A stretch of DNA of 64,000 nucleotides from NCBI GenBank assembly GCA_963920665.1, contig OY987267.1, positions 20,088,001-20,152,000 on the forward strand. Direction: 5' to 3'. Below, one piece after another: positions 45,801 through 56,058 of this stretch (position 1 is its first letter; the number at the start of each line of letters is the position of its first letter). The notes beneath the pieces are model-generated. The model was not told the origin of the DNA, did not search any database, and saw only the letters and a program-made list of their open reading frames with translations. The stretch is from Straminergon stramineum. Lineage: Eukaryota > Streptophyta > Bryopsida > Hypnales > Calliergonaceae. The translations under genes were made by a program, and so were the position numbers.

Positions 45801-48800
45801 AGGAATCAGGCAGCAATGATGGACCATCTTAGCTCGAAGTAGAAGAAGAGTCAAATGATAATCCTGACTAGGAAGGAGAATACGAGGATTTTTTGGTAGA
45901 CTAAGTGGTAGGTGAGAGTAGCTTCGACTTTGATAATCCCTCCTACACGGAAAATCCACTACAAGAGCTGGGCCTATACAAGTATGAAGAAGATGTGTCA
46001 AATTGGTCATTTGAAAGAATCTTAGCTGATGATCAATGGCAAGATCAATCCATTAGACTTGTACATAGTACCAACAATTTCTCAAGGCCTCAACTCGGCC
46101 CAACATCGGCGGTGGCCAACCGACCGACTAATTACTTCTTGCAGTGTTGGCCTCCTGAGATTCTCCAACGTGTTGTGGATGAGACCAACAGGTAAGGCCT
46201 ACAAACTTGACACCCTTTCTTTTTATATTTTTTAGTGAGGTCTTGCTTAGATAGAGGTAGTTGTATACATTATTATGTATTGAAGCCTTTGTAGTGACCA
46301 AAGTGAGTAGGGAAAGGCTTTACATAATGGTACTCCTTACATGTTCCCCTTAATTTTGGCTTTGTTGGATGCAAATATGAGGCCCAACCTTCTCAAGTGA
46401 ACCCAACAATGACAAATGGACGTGTTGAATGGACACCATTGGACTCAAAGGAGCTACTAGCATGGTTTGGCATTCTTATGTTGATGGGGCTCAAAGAATT
46501 CCCACACATTTGATGTTATTGGGACCGCCTCCCATTCTATAACTGCCCACTCATCTCCAAAGCGATGCCACGAAAATGTTTCGAGGCAATCATTCGATGC
46601 TTGCATTTGGTGAATAACGACACTTTTGTGACTAATCGCGGAGACCCAATGTATGACAAGCTTGCCAAAGTGCATTAGCTATGTGAATCCTTTGCAAGTA
46701 TGTCCAGAGTCTTTACAACAAAGAACGTGTTTTCATTGTTGATGAGATAATGATTGCATACAAGGGATGTTTTTGTAATATCCGGTAGTACTTGAAATCG
46801 AAACCTGTGAAGTTTGGTGTGAAGGTGTGGGCACTAGCTAACTTTGAGAGCAGGTATGCACAATGACAATGCAATTGATGTGATTCCTAGTTTCTGTGAT
46901 TACTTCTATGCAGTATTGTAGTTTATATATGCTTCACATGGATCATTTTCCCCGCCTTATTGAAACATGTTTGGTGTTGGAACTAATGCTGCAGATATGT
47001 GTCAAACATCATTGTGTCCTTGGGAATTGATGACATACAAATGGAGGGTGACTCTGTTGGCGAAGATGTAGTTTTGATTGCAATTGCTGGCCTTGAAGGG
47101 TGCTGGCACGTCATTATAACAGATAATTTTTTCACATCCCCATGGCTATTCATGGAGCTCTTGAAGCGTGGCTTTTGGGCAATAGGTACATGCTGGAAGA
47201 ATTGAAAGGGATTTCCAGTAACTCTTGCCGGGTTCTCCAACACCCAACTACCTGAGCAAGGTCACTTGGTGGTGAAGATGCATCGCAACCGGTGTACAAC
47301 AACCATCTCTTGGATGGATGCAAAGCTAGTGTTTCTCTTGTCCACAACATGTCATCCCATTGGAGAGGATTCCTACACTGGACATTGGGTGGGGCGGGAG
47401 CGAATAGACTTCCCCATGTCTCCAATACTATTGCAATACCAAGCAAGAATGCGTGGCGTGGACATTATGGATCAGTAGCATCAAGAATATAGCACCCAGT
47501 TGCACTCCCACAAGTGGTGGCATCAGATTTTCATGTTCATGTTAGACTCCCAGTTGCTGAATTCATACATCTTGTATGCATGCGATCATCGAGCATTGGG
47601 TCTCTCTATGCATTCACGAAGTCTGTGGCACTATGTCGTGGCTGAAGACCTCATCAGGCCTAGGATGCTTGTAGGTCACATACGAGGGCCAATATGAAAC
47701 TTGGTAGCAGGAGGGCTCCATTTTAGTTGTGGCCACACTAGCATGCGTCACTGTTGTGTGGTTTGTGGGCGTCGGATCTGTCAGATGTGACCTAGTTGCG
47801 GTGACATGTTCCAGTGTGAGGGTGCATGCTATCGTACAATGCACACCCAATGTGGCTATCAGGCCAATATGCGTGGTGGTATGGTGTAGCCCGTGGTGGT
47901 CATTTTTCTATGCAATGTGGGAGGAAGCGGTGTTGATGGTGAAAGGAAGGGAGGTCACTTCAGATCACTACAAAGAGTGCATAGCAATGGCATTGGTGGT
48001 GCATTGATGTAGAAGTTTGCTTACTATAGTAGTACAACTTTTAGTATTCTATAGAAGCTCGGCTATGTTTCTCTTCGTTTGTCGTAGTATGAGTAGTTGG
48101 GCTCATTGTTGGTGATGTGCAGGGCAATTTTGATGCTCATGAAGCATGTCCTGTACAATTAGAGTGAGGAGGTCGGTTGGAATTTTCTTGTTGTTATTTC
48201 AAAGGTGGTTCCCATAGCAGCACTTAGTTGCTTTAGGGAATGCTACAGAACGATTGTATGTCACATAGTTGCAGTACAAGCAAATCCAATTGTGACTTGA
48301 CAAACAATTTTTATGTGAAATTATTCACAAAAACTTTTTTGAACTACAACCTTATTTGATTGAGCAAATTATTATTGCCAACCCTAAACGATGATTTTGG
48401 CTTCAATCATAGCTACAATGTTCTTTATTGACTTGTGAGCAGTTAGAAGTGTCCCATTTTTTGGAAGCACAGTCAACAGGATTTCTTACCAAAATCGGTT
48501 ACCCTCCCGCCATGATAGCCACTCTCCGTTTGTCTAGCACAACACCATTTCACTGCACGTACAATAGCTCTAAGCCAACAGGGACGCCACGTTGCATGTA
48601 TTTTGAGTTTGCCGGTCGCATTTCCAGGCGACCCGACTCAAGTTGCATACGGTGAATCGATTACATCTCCACAACGCGATGCTCCAAATTTTGAGTCCGC
48701 AATTTTTGTGAGCACTCGCTGCATCAATTTCAGGCGACCCACCATTGCAATCTCTAGAAGCTCCATGACACAATTTTACGTAATTCCAAAATGCGCCACA

Positions 48801-49025
48801 CAAGATAGTGCACCGTTTTTGTGACACATTTTGCTCAAATTTTGTGGATTGCGGTAGTGAGGGACCTTGTTGAAATTTATGCATGACCTCAATGATACAT
48901 GAAGGCAATCAAAATAGTTGAAAGCATGAATTTCCATAAAAAAACAGCAAAGCAAATTCGGCTCCGACCATATTCTAAGGATACATTGTTGTAGCAGAAG
49001 AGCCCGAGGGCCATTCTAGGGTTAA
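42813..49025 (+). mobile_element. Relict piggyBac-type transposon (proposed limits)
   Basis: The left limit is TTAACCCCTGAACGAC at 42813. The right limit is CCATTCTAGGGTTAA ending at 49025, which reads inwards as TTAACCCTAGAATGG. Both have the TTAA target and CCC start of piggyBac ends, and the left end also matches the small elements at 51068-51292. The span includes the transposase pseudogene at 45083-47893. At 6.2 kb it is longer than most piggyBac elements (2-3 kb is usual), so it may hold captured or later-inserted DNA at 42900-45000 and 48000-49000, where only broken reading frames are seen. The limits are an inference and less certain than the transposase itself. Confidence 0.5.
45083..47893 (+). 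pseudogene. piggyBac transposase pseudogene (DDE_Tnp_1_7 type)
   Basis: A broken but recognisable transposase. The acidic N-terminal part (45083-46193) ends with CWPPEILQRVVDETNR before a GTAAGG donor. The core resumes at about 46375 with WTPLDSKELLAWFGILMLMG, then VDEIMIAYKGC (first catalytic Asp, codon at 46741), an intron at about 46854-46994, IITDNFFTSPW (second Asp, codon at 47122) and GVDIMDQ (third Asp, codon at 47461). The C-terminal Cys/His-rich region (47704-47880; SCGH, CVVCGRRIC, CEGAC) fits the cross-brace zinc domain of piggyBac proteins. Damage: in-frame stops at about 45830, 45870, 45902, 46513, 46677, 46789, 47203, 47476 and 47793, and a frameshift just before 46741. The three Asp are kept but the gene cannot make a full protein. 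Two introns with good splice sites suggest a once-functional, intron-bearing gene. Confidence 0.9.
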
Positions 49026-49947
49026 CCCCTAAAGGATCATTTGTCCCCTAAGGAAACAAATGGGAGTTTGGGCACACTTCTACAAGTTCAATTTTCTACA
49101 TTATTTTCTGAGATAATTTTGAAAATAGAAAAACACATGAATTTTCAAGAAATATAATTTTTTTAAATTTCAATCTATATGCAATAGGAAAAGTTATGCC
49201 ACAATAAGCTCTTTTTATTTTTTCGTGTAGCAAATCAAAACCAAAAAAATTGAATTAGAAATTAACTTAGTTTTTGAATAGATAATATTTTTGTCTATAT
49301 TGAAAGGTTTGTTTCATTTCATTTGTGTAAGTGACGAGAAGGTTATGGAGAATCTTCTTTTGAGGGAAATCAAAGCATTTAAAAATAAATAAATGTATGG
49401 GATTTTGTTATCTATCTCAATTTTCTCAATTAAAAAAAACCACAAGGTTCAATTTGATTATTACAAAATCTCACAATGAGCTTAGTGTGTTACAATTCCA
49501 TCTTAGGGCTATTAACAATTGTTTTTTTCCTCCTATCTTGTACATGCTTCTACTTAACTAAGTGGGATATGAAGTTTGTGTTGTAGGAGGTCTACAAAGA
49601 TAGGAAGAGGTCAGTTGTCTTAGAATTGTCATTTGTAAAGAAGTGCATATGTTGAATATTTGATAATTATTTGATTTATGTTGGCAAGGGTTGTTTTTAT
49701 TGTGCATTTTAATTAGTAGATCAAATGTTATAAAAGGGCATCATAGATTGTGGTGTAAAAAAACACTCAAAATAAAATGTAAATTCTACGAATTATATTG
49801 TGTGATCTTGACAAAGTATTATTGTATAAGAGATGGGATGTTTCGGAATGGAGATTTACAAGTACAAAGTATGTCTAGACATAATCTAGCATCACATTGT
49901 TGGGTAGTAGGACAATTGTAAACAAAAACATTGTTGCCAAACCAAAG

Positions 49948-50880
49948 TTAACCCCTAAACACCCAAACTGCGTTTTTTGGCAACATAGCGATTTTGGGCA
50001 GCTCACTACAAATGGAGTTTTTCTTATTTTTCTTTGAAATTTTCACACAACATGTGCCCGAGGAGTATCTTTAAGGCCCAACAATTTTCATAACTTTCGA
50101 CTTCATGGTTAAAAAGTTATTGCATGATATGTAATTTTCAGTGCTCCTCGGGCAGCCCAAAAATTTCTTTAAAAAATACTTTTTTAAGAAATAAAAATTT
50201 AAAATTGGTTTTCTAGATTTATATGTACATGGAAAGCTTTGAATCATTCCATTTTGATTTATGAGATGAAAGTTATGAGGCATTTTAGTTTGCGGGTAGT
50301 TTCGGATTCCCTACTCTAAAATAAACTTTGAAGTCCTTTATTTCACTCAATTTTCAATATTTTTGGAAAAAAATAAAATGATAGGGTGTGTATTGTTTAT
50401 TAAAACATTACAACCATTGGGATTAAAAATTTTCAATTCCATAACGAAATTCTTCACAATTTAGTATTTTGAATCATTCTCTACTTCTTTGTACTTACTT
50501 CCTTTTTCCTATATGTTGTACAATTTCAAATGATTTGAATTTTTTCAAGCACATAGACAACTTGCCTTGAAGAATGAATCCAAAGAGTAACCACCATTTT
50601 GGAATTTTTTTCATACAAATGTGGCCTTGTGAAGTGCAGCTGCCCGTTTTTTCACAGGGCCCCCAAAAGGATTTTTGCTAATTCAAACACTAATATCTTA
50701 CAATCTACACGGTGGAAAATTCTGAAATTTTTTCCACATCTTCTCAAATAAGTTTAGTACAAGATCTTACGGTTACATGTGTCCAAAAATGTTTTTTTCC
50801 TAAAATTTGGTACTTGTTCTAGAAATGACAGTTTGGGAGCATTTTTGGTGAAAACATAGTTGAAAACATTTAGGGGTTAA
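49948..50880 (+). mobile_element. Long TTAA-flanked non-autonomous element, copy C
   Basis: This 933-bp element has TTAACCCCTAAAC at the left end and ACATTTAGGGGTTAA at the right. It is homologous to copies A and B. The flanks (TTGTTGCCAAACCAAA on the left, GGTAGGTG on the right) are directly joined in the sister duplication unit at about 52766-52781, as CCAAATAAGGTAGGTG. That is a near-precise empty site and shows the element's ends and its insertion. Confidence 0.92.
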
Positions 50881-51067
50881 GGTAGGTGTACCCAATTGTA
50901 TGTTTGAACCTAAATAGCCTTGAATGATTACCTTGCATTCAAATCATAACAAACCTCTAAGAAAGTCAAAGATTTATTCAATTAATACAAAATCATAAGA
51001 GATCTTGGGCATAAATAAGTAGAATTAAATATAAAACTTTATGTAGGGTCGAAAGTTGAACAGACTC

Positions 51068-51292
51068 TTAACCCTTGAGTGCCCAATGCAAATTCCAAAA
51101 ACAATCAACAAATAGCTATGGTTTAAAAAATAAGATCCAAGAGACATGACTATTGAAATTGCAAGAGAGGTAGAGATGGCGTCTTTGGAGGAAACTTATA
51201 GAAGTTTTCATCGTACAACCTAGGATATTATAATGGTCAAACCTCTTACAATAGGAGGCTAGATATGGGGTGTTGGGGCGCTCAGGGGTTAA
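51068..51292. mobile_element. Short TTAA-flanked MITE (piggyBac-like ends)
   Basis: A 225-bp element. The left end is TTAACCCTTGAGTGCCCAA and the right end, read inwards, TTAACCCCTGAGCGCCCCAA. The sister unit has a single TTAA at the corresponding place (CAAACTCTTAATTTACG, about 52955-52965) where this unit has CAGACTC-TTAA-insert-TTAA-TATACA. This is a clean empty site with TTAA duplication. The ends match the left end proposed for the piggyBac relict at 42813. Confidence 0.9.
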
Positions 51293-51802
51293 TATACACC
51301 AACCAATCAGAAGTAGGTTGGAAGTTATTCCTTGTGTTAGATCTAAATGATTGCATAAGGTAAATACACATAATTGCAACTTCCACCTAATTGTATTACT
51401 ATAGACACCCCCTCTTTGTTTCAAACCTTGAATCTAGGATAGTTGTTTTTGACTTATGAGATTTGTGTCACATAATTAAAACATGAATAGGGGCGTCAAA
51501 GCCAAGTGAGGAACTTCTCATTCAAAACTTGATTATGAAGTCCACTAGTGGCAACTCTAGATTTAAGTTCTAAAATGAAGTTGAGATATGCTTATAATCA
51601 TGCATTGTGATGCAATAAAGTAGGGGGTATGATTAGGTCTACTTCCCTTAGTTTCCCATCAATCCTATTTATGTTCAACCACCTACCTTACAACTAACGG
51701 CAACCCCTTGTCAAGTCCCCTTCACACTCCTCACTCTAGTGGCAAAATCTAACAAGAAAGGGATGGGCCATTTTCTAAAGCAAGATAAGTCTCAAGTCAT
51801 AA

Positions 51803-53440
51803 GCTCAATTTTCTACATCATTTTTTGAGATTATTTTGAGAATCGAAAAACACTTTAGCTTTGTGGAAATATAGTTGTTTTATTTCAATTGGTGTGCTAT
51901 AGCAAAAGCTATATCAAAAGTTCTTTTTTAAGTTTACTGGGTAGTAAAACAAAACCAAAAAACATTGAAATAAAGGTTTATTTTTATTTTTTTATAAATA
52001 ATATTTTTGTCCATATAGAAAGTTGGGAAGTTTGTTTTGTTTCATTTGTATAAGTGATGAGAAAGTTATGGAGCATCTTTTTCTAAAGGCAATCTAAAGC
52101 ATCATTTTGTATAAAATAATGTATAGGATTCATTTTTTTAATCTCAAATTGGTCATTTAAAAAATTTTCTATTAGGTTCAATTTGATTGTTATAAAATCT
52201 CACCATTGGGATTAGTGTGATTCAATTCCATCTTAGAGCTATTAGCAATTAGTTTTTTCACATATTGTGTACCTAATTCTACTTAACTAAGCTTGATATG
52301 TAGTTTGTGTTGTAGGAGGTCTACAAGGATAGGAAGATGATGGTTGTTTTAGAATTGTTGTTTGTAAAAAGTGAATATGTTGAATATTTGATAATTATAT
52401 GATTTATGTTGGTGAGGGTTGTTTTTATTGTGCATTTTGGTACATCAAATGTCTTATAACCTTGCATTAAATTGTTGTGTGTGCACTTAGTAGTAATAAA
52501 GTTCTTTTAGCAATTGAATGTTCCAACTAAAGTGTGGTGTACTATGTGAATGGTGTTTGTTTATATAAAATTCATTAATCCTTGCAAAAAGAATTCATTA
52601 AACAATGAGAATTCTATGAATTATATTGTGTGATCTTTAGAGGGTATTATTGTATTGGAGGTGGGGTATTTTGGAATGGAGATGTATGAGTATGTCCAAA
52701 GTAAATCTAGACATAATCTAGCATCACAATATTAGATAGTAGGACTATTGTGAACAAAAACATTGTTGCCAAACCAAATAAGGTAGGTGCACCCAATAAC
52801 ATGTTTGAACCTAAATAGTCTCAAGTGAATACCCTACATTCAAATCATAACAAACATCTAAGAAAGTCCAAGATCTCTTCGTTTAGTACAATACTAGAAG
52901 AGATCCTTGGGATCAATAAATTGAATTAAATATAAAACTTTATGTAGGAACAAACTCTTAATTTACGTCAACTAGTTAAGTGTAGGTTGGAAGTTATTTC
53001 TAAGGTTAGATTTAAATGATTGCATATGGTAAATGCAACTAATTGCAAACCTCACCTAACTGTGTTGCCACAAATATCCTCTCCTTACTTCATACCCTAA
53101 ATTTAAGATAGTCACATGATTAAAAGAAGAATTAGGGGTGTCAAAGCTACATTTGGAACTTCCCAGTCAAAACTAGACTCTGGGATCCACTGACAACTCT
53201 AGATTTAAGTTCTAAAATGAAGTTGGAATATGCTCATAAGTATGCATTTTGATGCAATAAAGTAGGGATCATGATTAGGTATACTTCCCTTAGTTTCCCA
53301 TCAATCCTATTTATGTTCAACCACCTACCTTAGAACCAACGGCAACTTCTTGTCAAGTCCCCTTCACACTCCTCGTCCCACTGGCATAAACTAACAAGAA
53401 GGGGATGGGCCATTTCCCCAAGTAGGACAGGTCTCAAGTC
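51803..53440 (+). repeat. Tandem duplication, unit 2 (empty sites)
   Basis: A 1.64-kb unit starting GCTCAATTTTCTACATCATT and ending GGTCTCAAGTCACAA, directly adjoining unit 1. It lacks both TTAA insertions present in unit 1 and so preserves the pre-insertion state. Confidence 0.85.
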
Positions 53441-55106
53441 ACAACCAGTAGGGGACGGTGGGCAGGTAATGAAATAAAGTTTTGGGCAGGGAAGCCAAAA
53501 AGTAGTGGCGTGGTTCCTTCCGAAAGGAAAAGACAAGTGGTGGCGTTGGCCCTCCATCACTGATCACTCAAAACCAGTGGCAACAGCTGATAGTCCCATT
53601 ACAATTGGCTCTGATGAGCATCCAAAGTGCACTTTCTGGTTGAGTTTAGGCACTCCGGGGTTTAATTTTGGAGCTCTCCTCTCTCAACTCCCTTGCTTCC
53701 AGAACCACTTGACTCCAGTTGCAGAGTCCTGTCATTGTGCTGCACCTCGGGTAAACCCCAAACCCAAATGTTATGTAATGTCGTTGCTGTGGTCCTGATC
53801 GATCTGTGCAAGCTCTGTTTTTTAAGTTCCCTCAATGCAAAAGCCCCGATCCGCCAAACAAATTTCTGGCATGCATGCCATCTAATATACTTACTGTTCT
53901 ACTTATTCGAACGACTCTCTCTTCGATCGACAGGCCACAGTGCTCTGTTAATCGATACTCTCAAATTGGGTCCCATTTCTCATCGATATTCGTCAGGGTG
54001 ACGTTTTTGGAAATTTTTGGGAGTTCTCTGTAATCGAGGCAGTCCAGTAGATCAATCACGACGGAAGAATTAATCATCGGGATCAGATCCAGCGATTACC
54101 GGGATCAATGGTCAGCTCTGGACATGATCAAGGGGTACCTGAGAAAAATTGGAGGTTTTCTTCTGTTGTTTTCCTTGAAAATTAGGTGCCGCACTTGGGA
54201 ATTGCTTAATCCTTGGAGTGAGCCCTTAATTTCTGATACATAATTTGTTCCGGAAGCTAACCTAATCTATTTGTTGCTCTTCGACAAACCCTGGCAAGTG
54301 AAGAATGTTGCGAGTACAACAGCGCTCGAGTAGACCGACCGACCAGCGCTAGACGCAATATCACCTTCAGCATGACATCGATCCATACTCTTGAATCGGG
54401 AACGAATTACCATTCCATGGCTGCGGAAAAAATTCAGTGGACCTTACAAGTCTAATTAAACTAGCTACAGAGCAAACGAACTCCGGCTCGTCGACGAACA
54501 ATCACCAATTATAGTCGCGCGTTCGCAATGAGCTGCTCTTTGAAATGTAATGTTGTCACAGTTACCTTGATTTCCTTGATTCCACAAGATCCCCAAACAA
54601 CTGGAGGAAAGTAAGGACAATTATTTGCGTATGTTCAAACCTCTATATCAGCCGCGTCGACGATCAGACCCCACGACCCACGGTGCGTCAGAGAATCAAT
54701 CAACTCCCACAACACCCTAAGATAAGAACTAAACTGAGACTTAAATAATTTTAAACTGCGTTCGAAGTGTTCGAAGTAAAGAGGGAGAGATTTAATGGTG
54801 TGTAGTTCGCCCCTCTTGCATGCTATCCCGAACTGGCAGTGAATGACTTGAAACGCTGACCTAATCTGGGAGCGAACATCCCTCTGCCATAAAGACGAGC
54901 TCCCCTGTAAACCCCCAATTACTTTAAGGCCCAAATTAACGGAAATAGGGGAACAACGTGGAACCAGGGGATGAGATCAATGGTGAGTCAGGGTCCAAGT
55001 CAGGGCAGTATGTACATCCCGGCCCAGTCCCAGCAGGCACGATAGATAGAGAGACCATAAGGGTAAGGTAAGTCTATAACATAACATTCCTTTAGAAGAG
55101 GTTGGG
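53441..55106. other. Intergenic, less AT-rich, no gene recognised
   Basis: Composition shifts to higher GC compared with the repeats upstream. Short frames (53505-53798, 53693-54001, 54635-54934 minus) lack motifs or splice support. Part may be promoter DNA of the gene that follows. Confidence 0.4.
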
Positions 55107-56058
55107 TTGGTCAGACCGTCGTGGGCTCGCGCTTCGCCGCCTTTCATGCCAGACAGTCCTGCTGCACGGGCTTCGTTGGCTTTGCTTTACCAACAATGGT
55201 ACTCGTCGATCACCACTCTCGCCCAGTCTCGCCATAGCCACGCACCAGCCCCAGCTCCGCTTGCTACGCCCTTCTTCATCGCTGCCCGTGAGCTCCTTTC
55301 GTTCGTGGAGGTGAGTGTGGTTGTCCCGATTTTCTTTGCAGCTATTTCTGGAAAGGTCTTGTATGGCCAGCATGGCCGCCGCGGGGCTCGCTGCTGCTGC
55401 TGCTGCTGTCGTGCGGCATCAATTTCCATCGCTACTAAGTTTATAATTCTCGCCAGTCTGTGTGACTGGCATGGGCGTTATTATTATTCCATATATGCCT
55501 TGGAGTCGTTCCTCTACCTGCTCTGCGACCACGTTGTCGTCGACGATCCAGTTTCTAGCGATGGGGTCGGTGGTGTGTTGCGTGATTTGAGGTCGTCGGT
55601 TGTTGGCACTCGCTCGTCCAGTTGAACGAGTTCCCAAGAATCTCTATGAGTAAGGGCTGCGGCGCTTTGGGTTCTGATGTTGTAGGAACCCTATCGATGC
55701 ATGCTTGTCTGTCTGCCTAGGTTTTGTTAGTAGCCGCGGGGAATATGGTTTGTTGTTTACGTTGTAACTACATGGCGAATTTTGCTGCAGTAGCAAGCAC
55801 GTCGCTAACCGCTTGACGTGGTGCCGGTTCATGGTTTGTCGAGGTTCCTCGATCGACGATGCAAAGCTTGTGATCTTACGCAGCCACATTGTGGTGCGCC
55901 ATAGCATCTGGAAATCGTACGTAGTGATCAATTGATGGCTTGTTGGTTGTGTACGTCGCTCCTAATCAGTACACGTTTGTCAAGAAATCCTGACTGGGGA
56001 CCTTCCTGAGTGTATCGATGTGTGGTCGGGGCCATGCAGGAAGTTTAGGTAGGGCAAG
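55107..56058 (+). promoter_or_regulatory. GC-rich leader region of the WRC-like gene
   Basis: Much richer in GC than the rest of the window, with a short CTG run (55390-55406). An ATG at 55107 opens a frame whose first 68 codons end at a strong donor-type site (GTGGAG/GTGAGTGTGG, 55311). A polypyrimidine-poor but usable acceptor region precedes 56059. I infer a 5' untranslated exon, possibly with an upstream reading frame, spliced to the main coding exon. An in-frame TAG nine bases before the ATG at 56059 supports that ATG as the main start. Confidence 0.4.

Larger units (their letters stand above)
49080..51802 (+). repeat. Tandem duplication, unit 1 (carries two insertions)
   Basis: Begins GTTCAATTTTCTACATTATT and ends GTCTCAAGTCATAAG. 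It aligns with 51803-53440 throughout, apart from the inserted blocks at 49948-50880 and 51068-51292. No gene is recognisable. Divergence by eye is moderate (roughly 10-20%), so the duplication is old. Confidence 0.85.

Noticed and set aside
49022..49045. TTAACCCCTAAAGGATC as the left end of a further long TTAA element
   Set aside because: No matching inverted right end was found apart from the one belonging to 49948-50880, and the sequence after the first bases does not follow the long family. It may be an end fragment.
49080..53440. Possible LTR retrotransposon (two direct repeats)
   Set aside because: The repeats abut with no internal gag/pol region and lack clear TG...CA ends and a primer-binding site; a tandem duplication explains the data better.
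55107..55625. 172-codon GC-rich frame as an independent gene
   Set aside because: Low-complexity, with a strong donor at 55311 that would remove most of it; better explained as a spliced leader exon.
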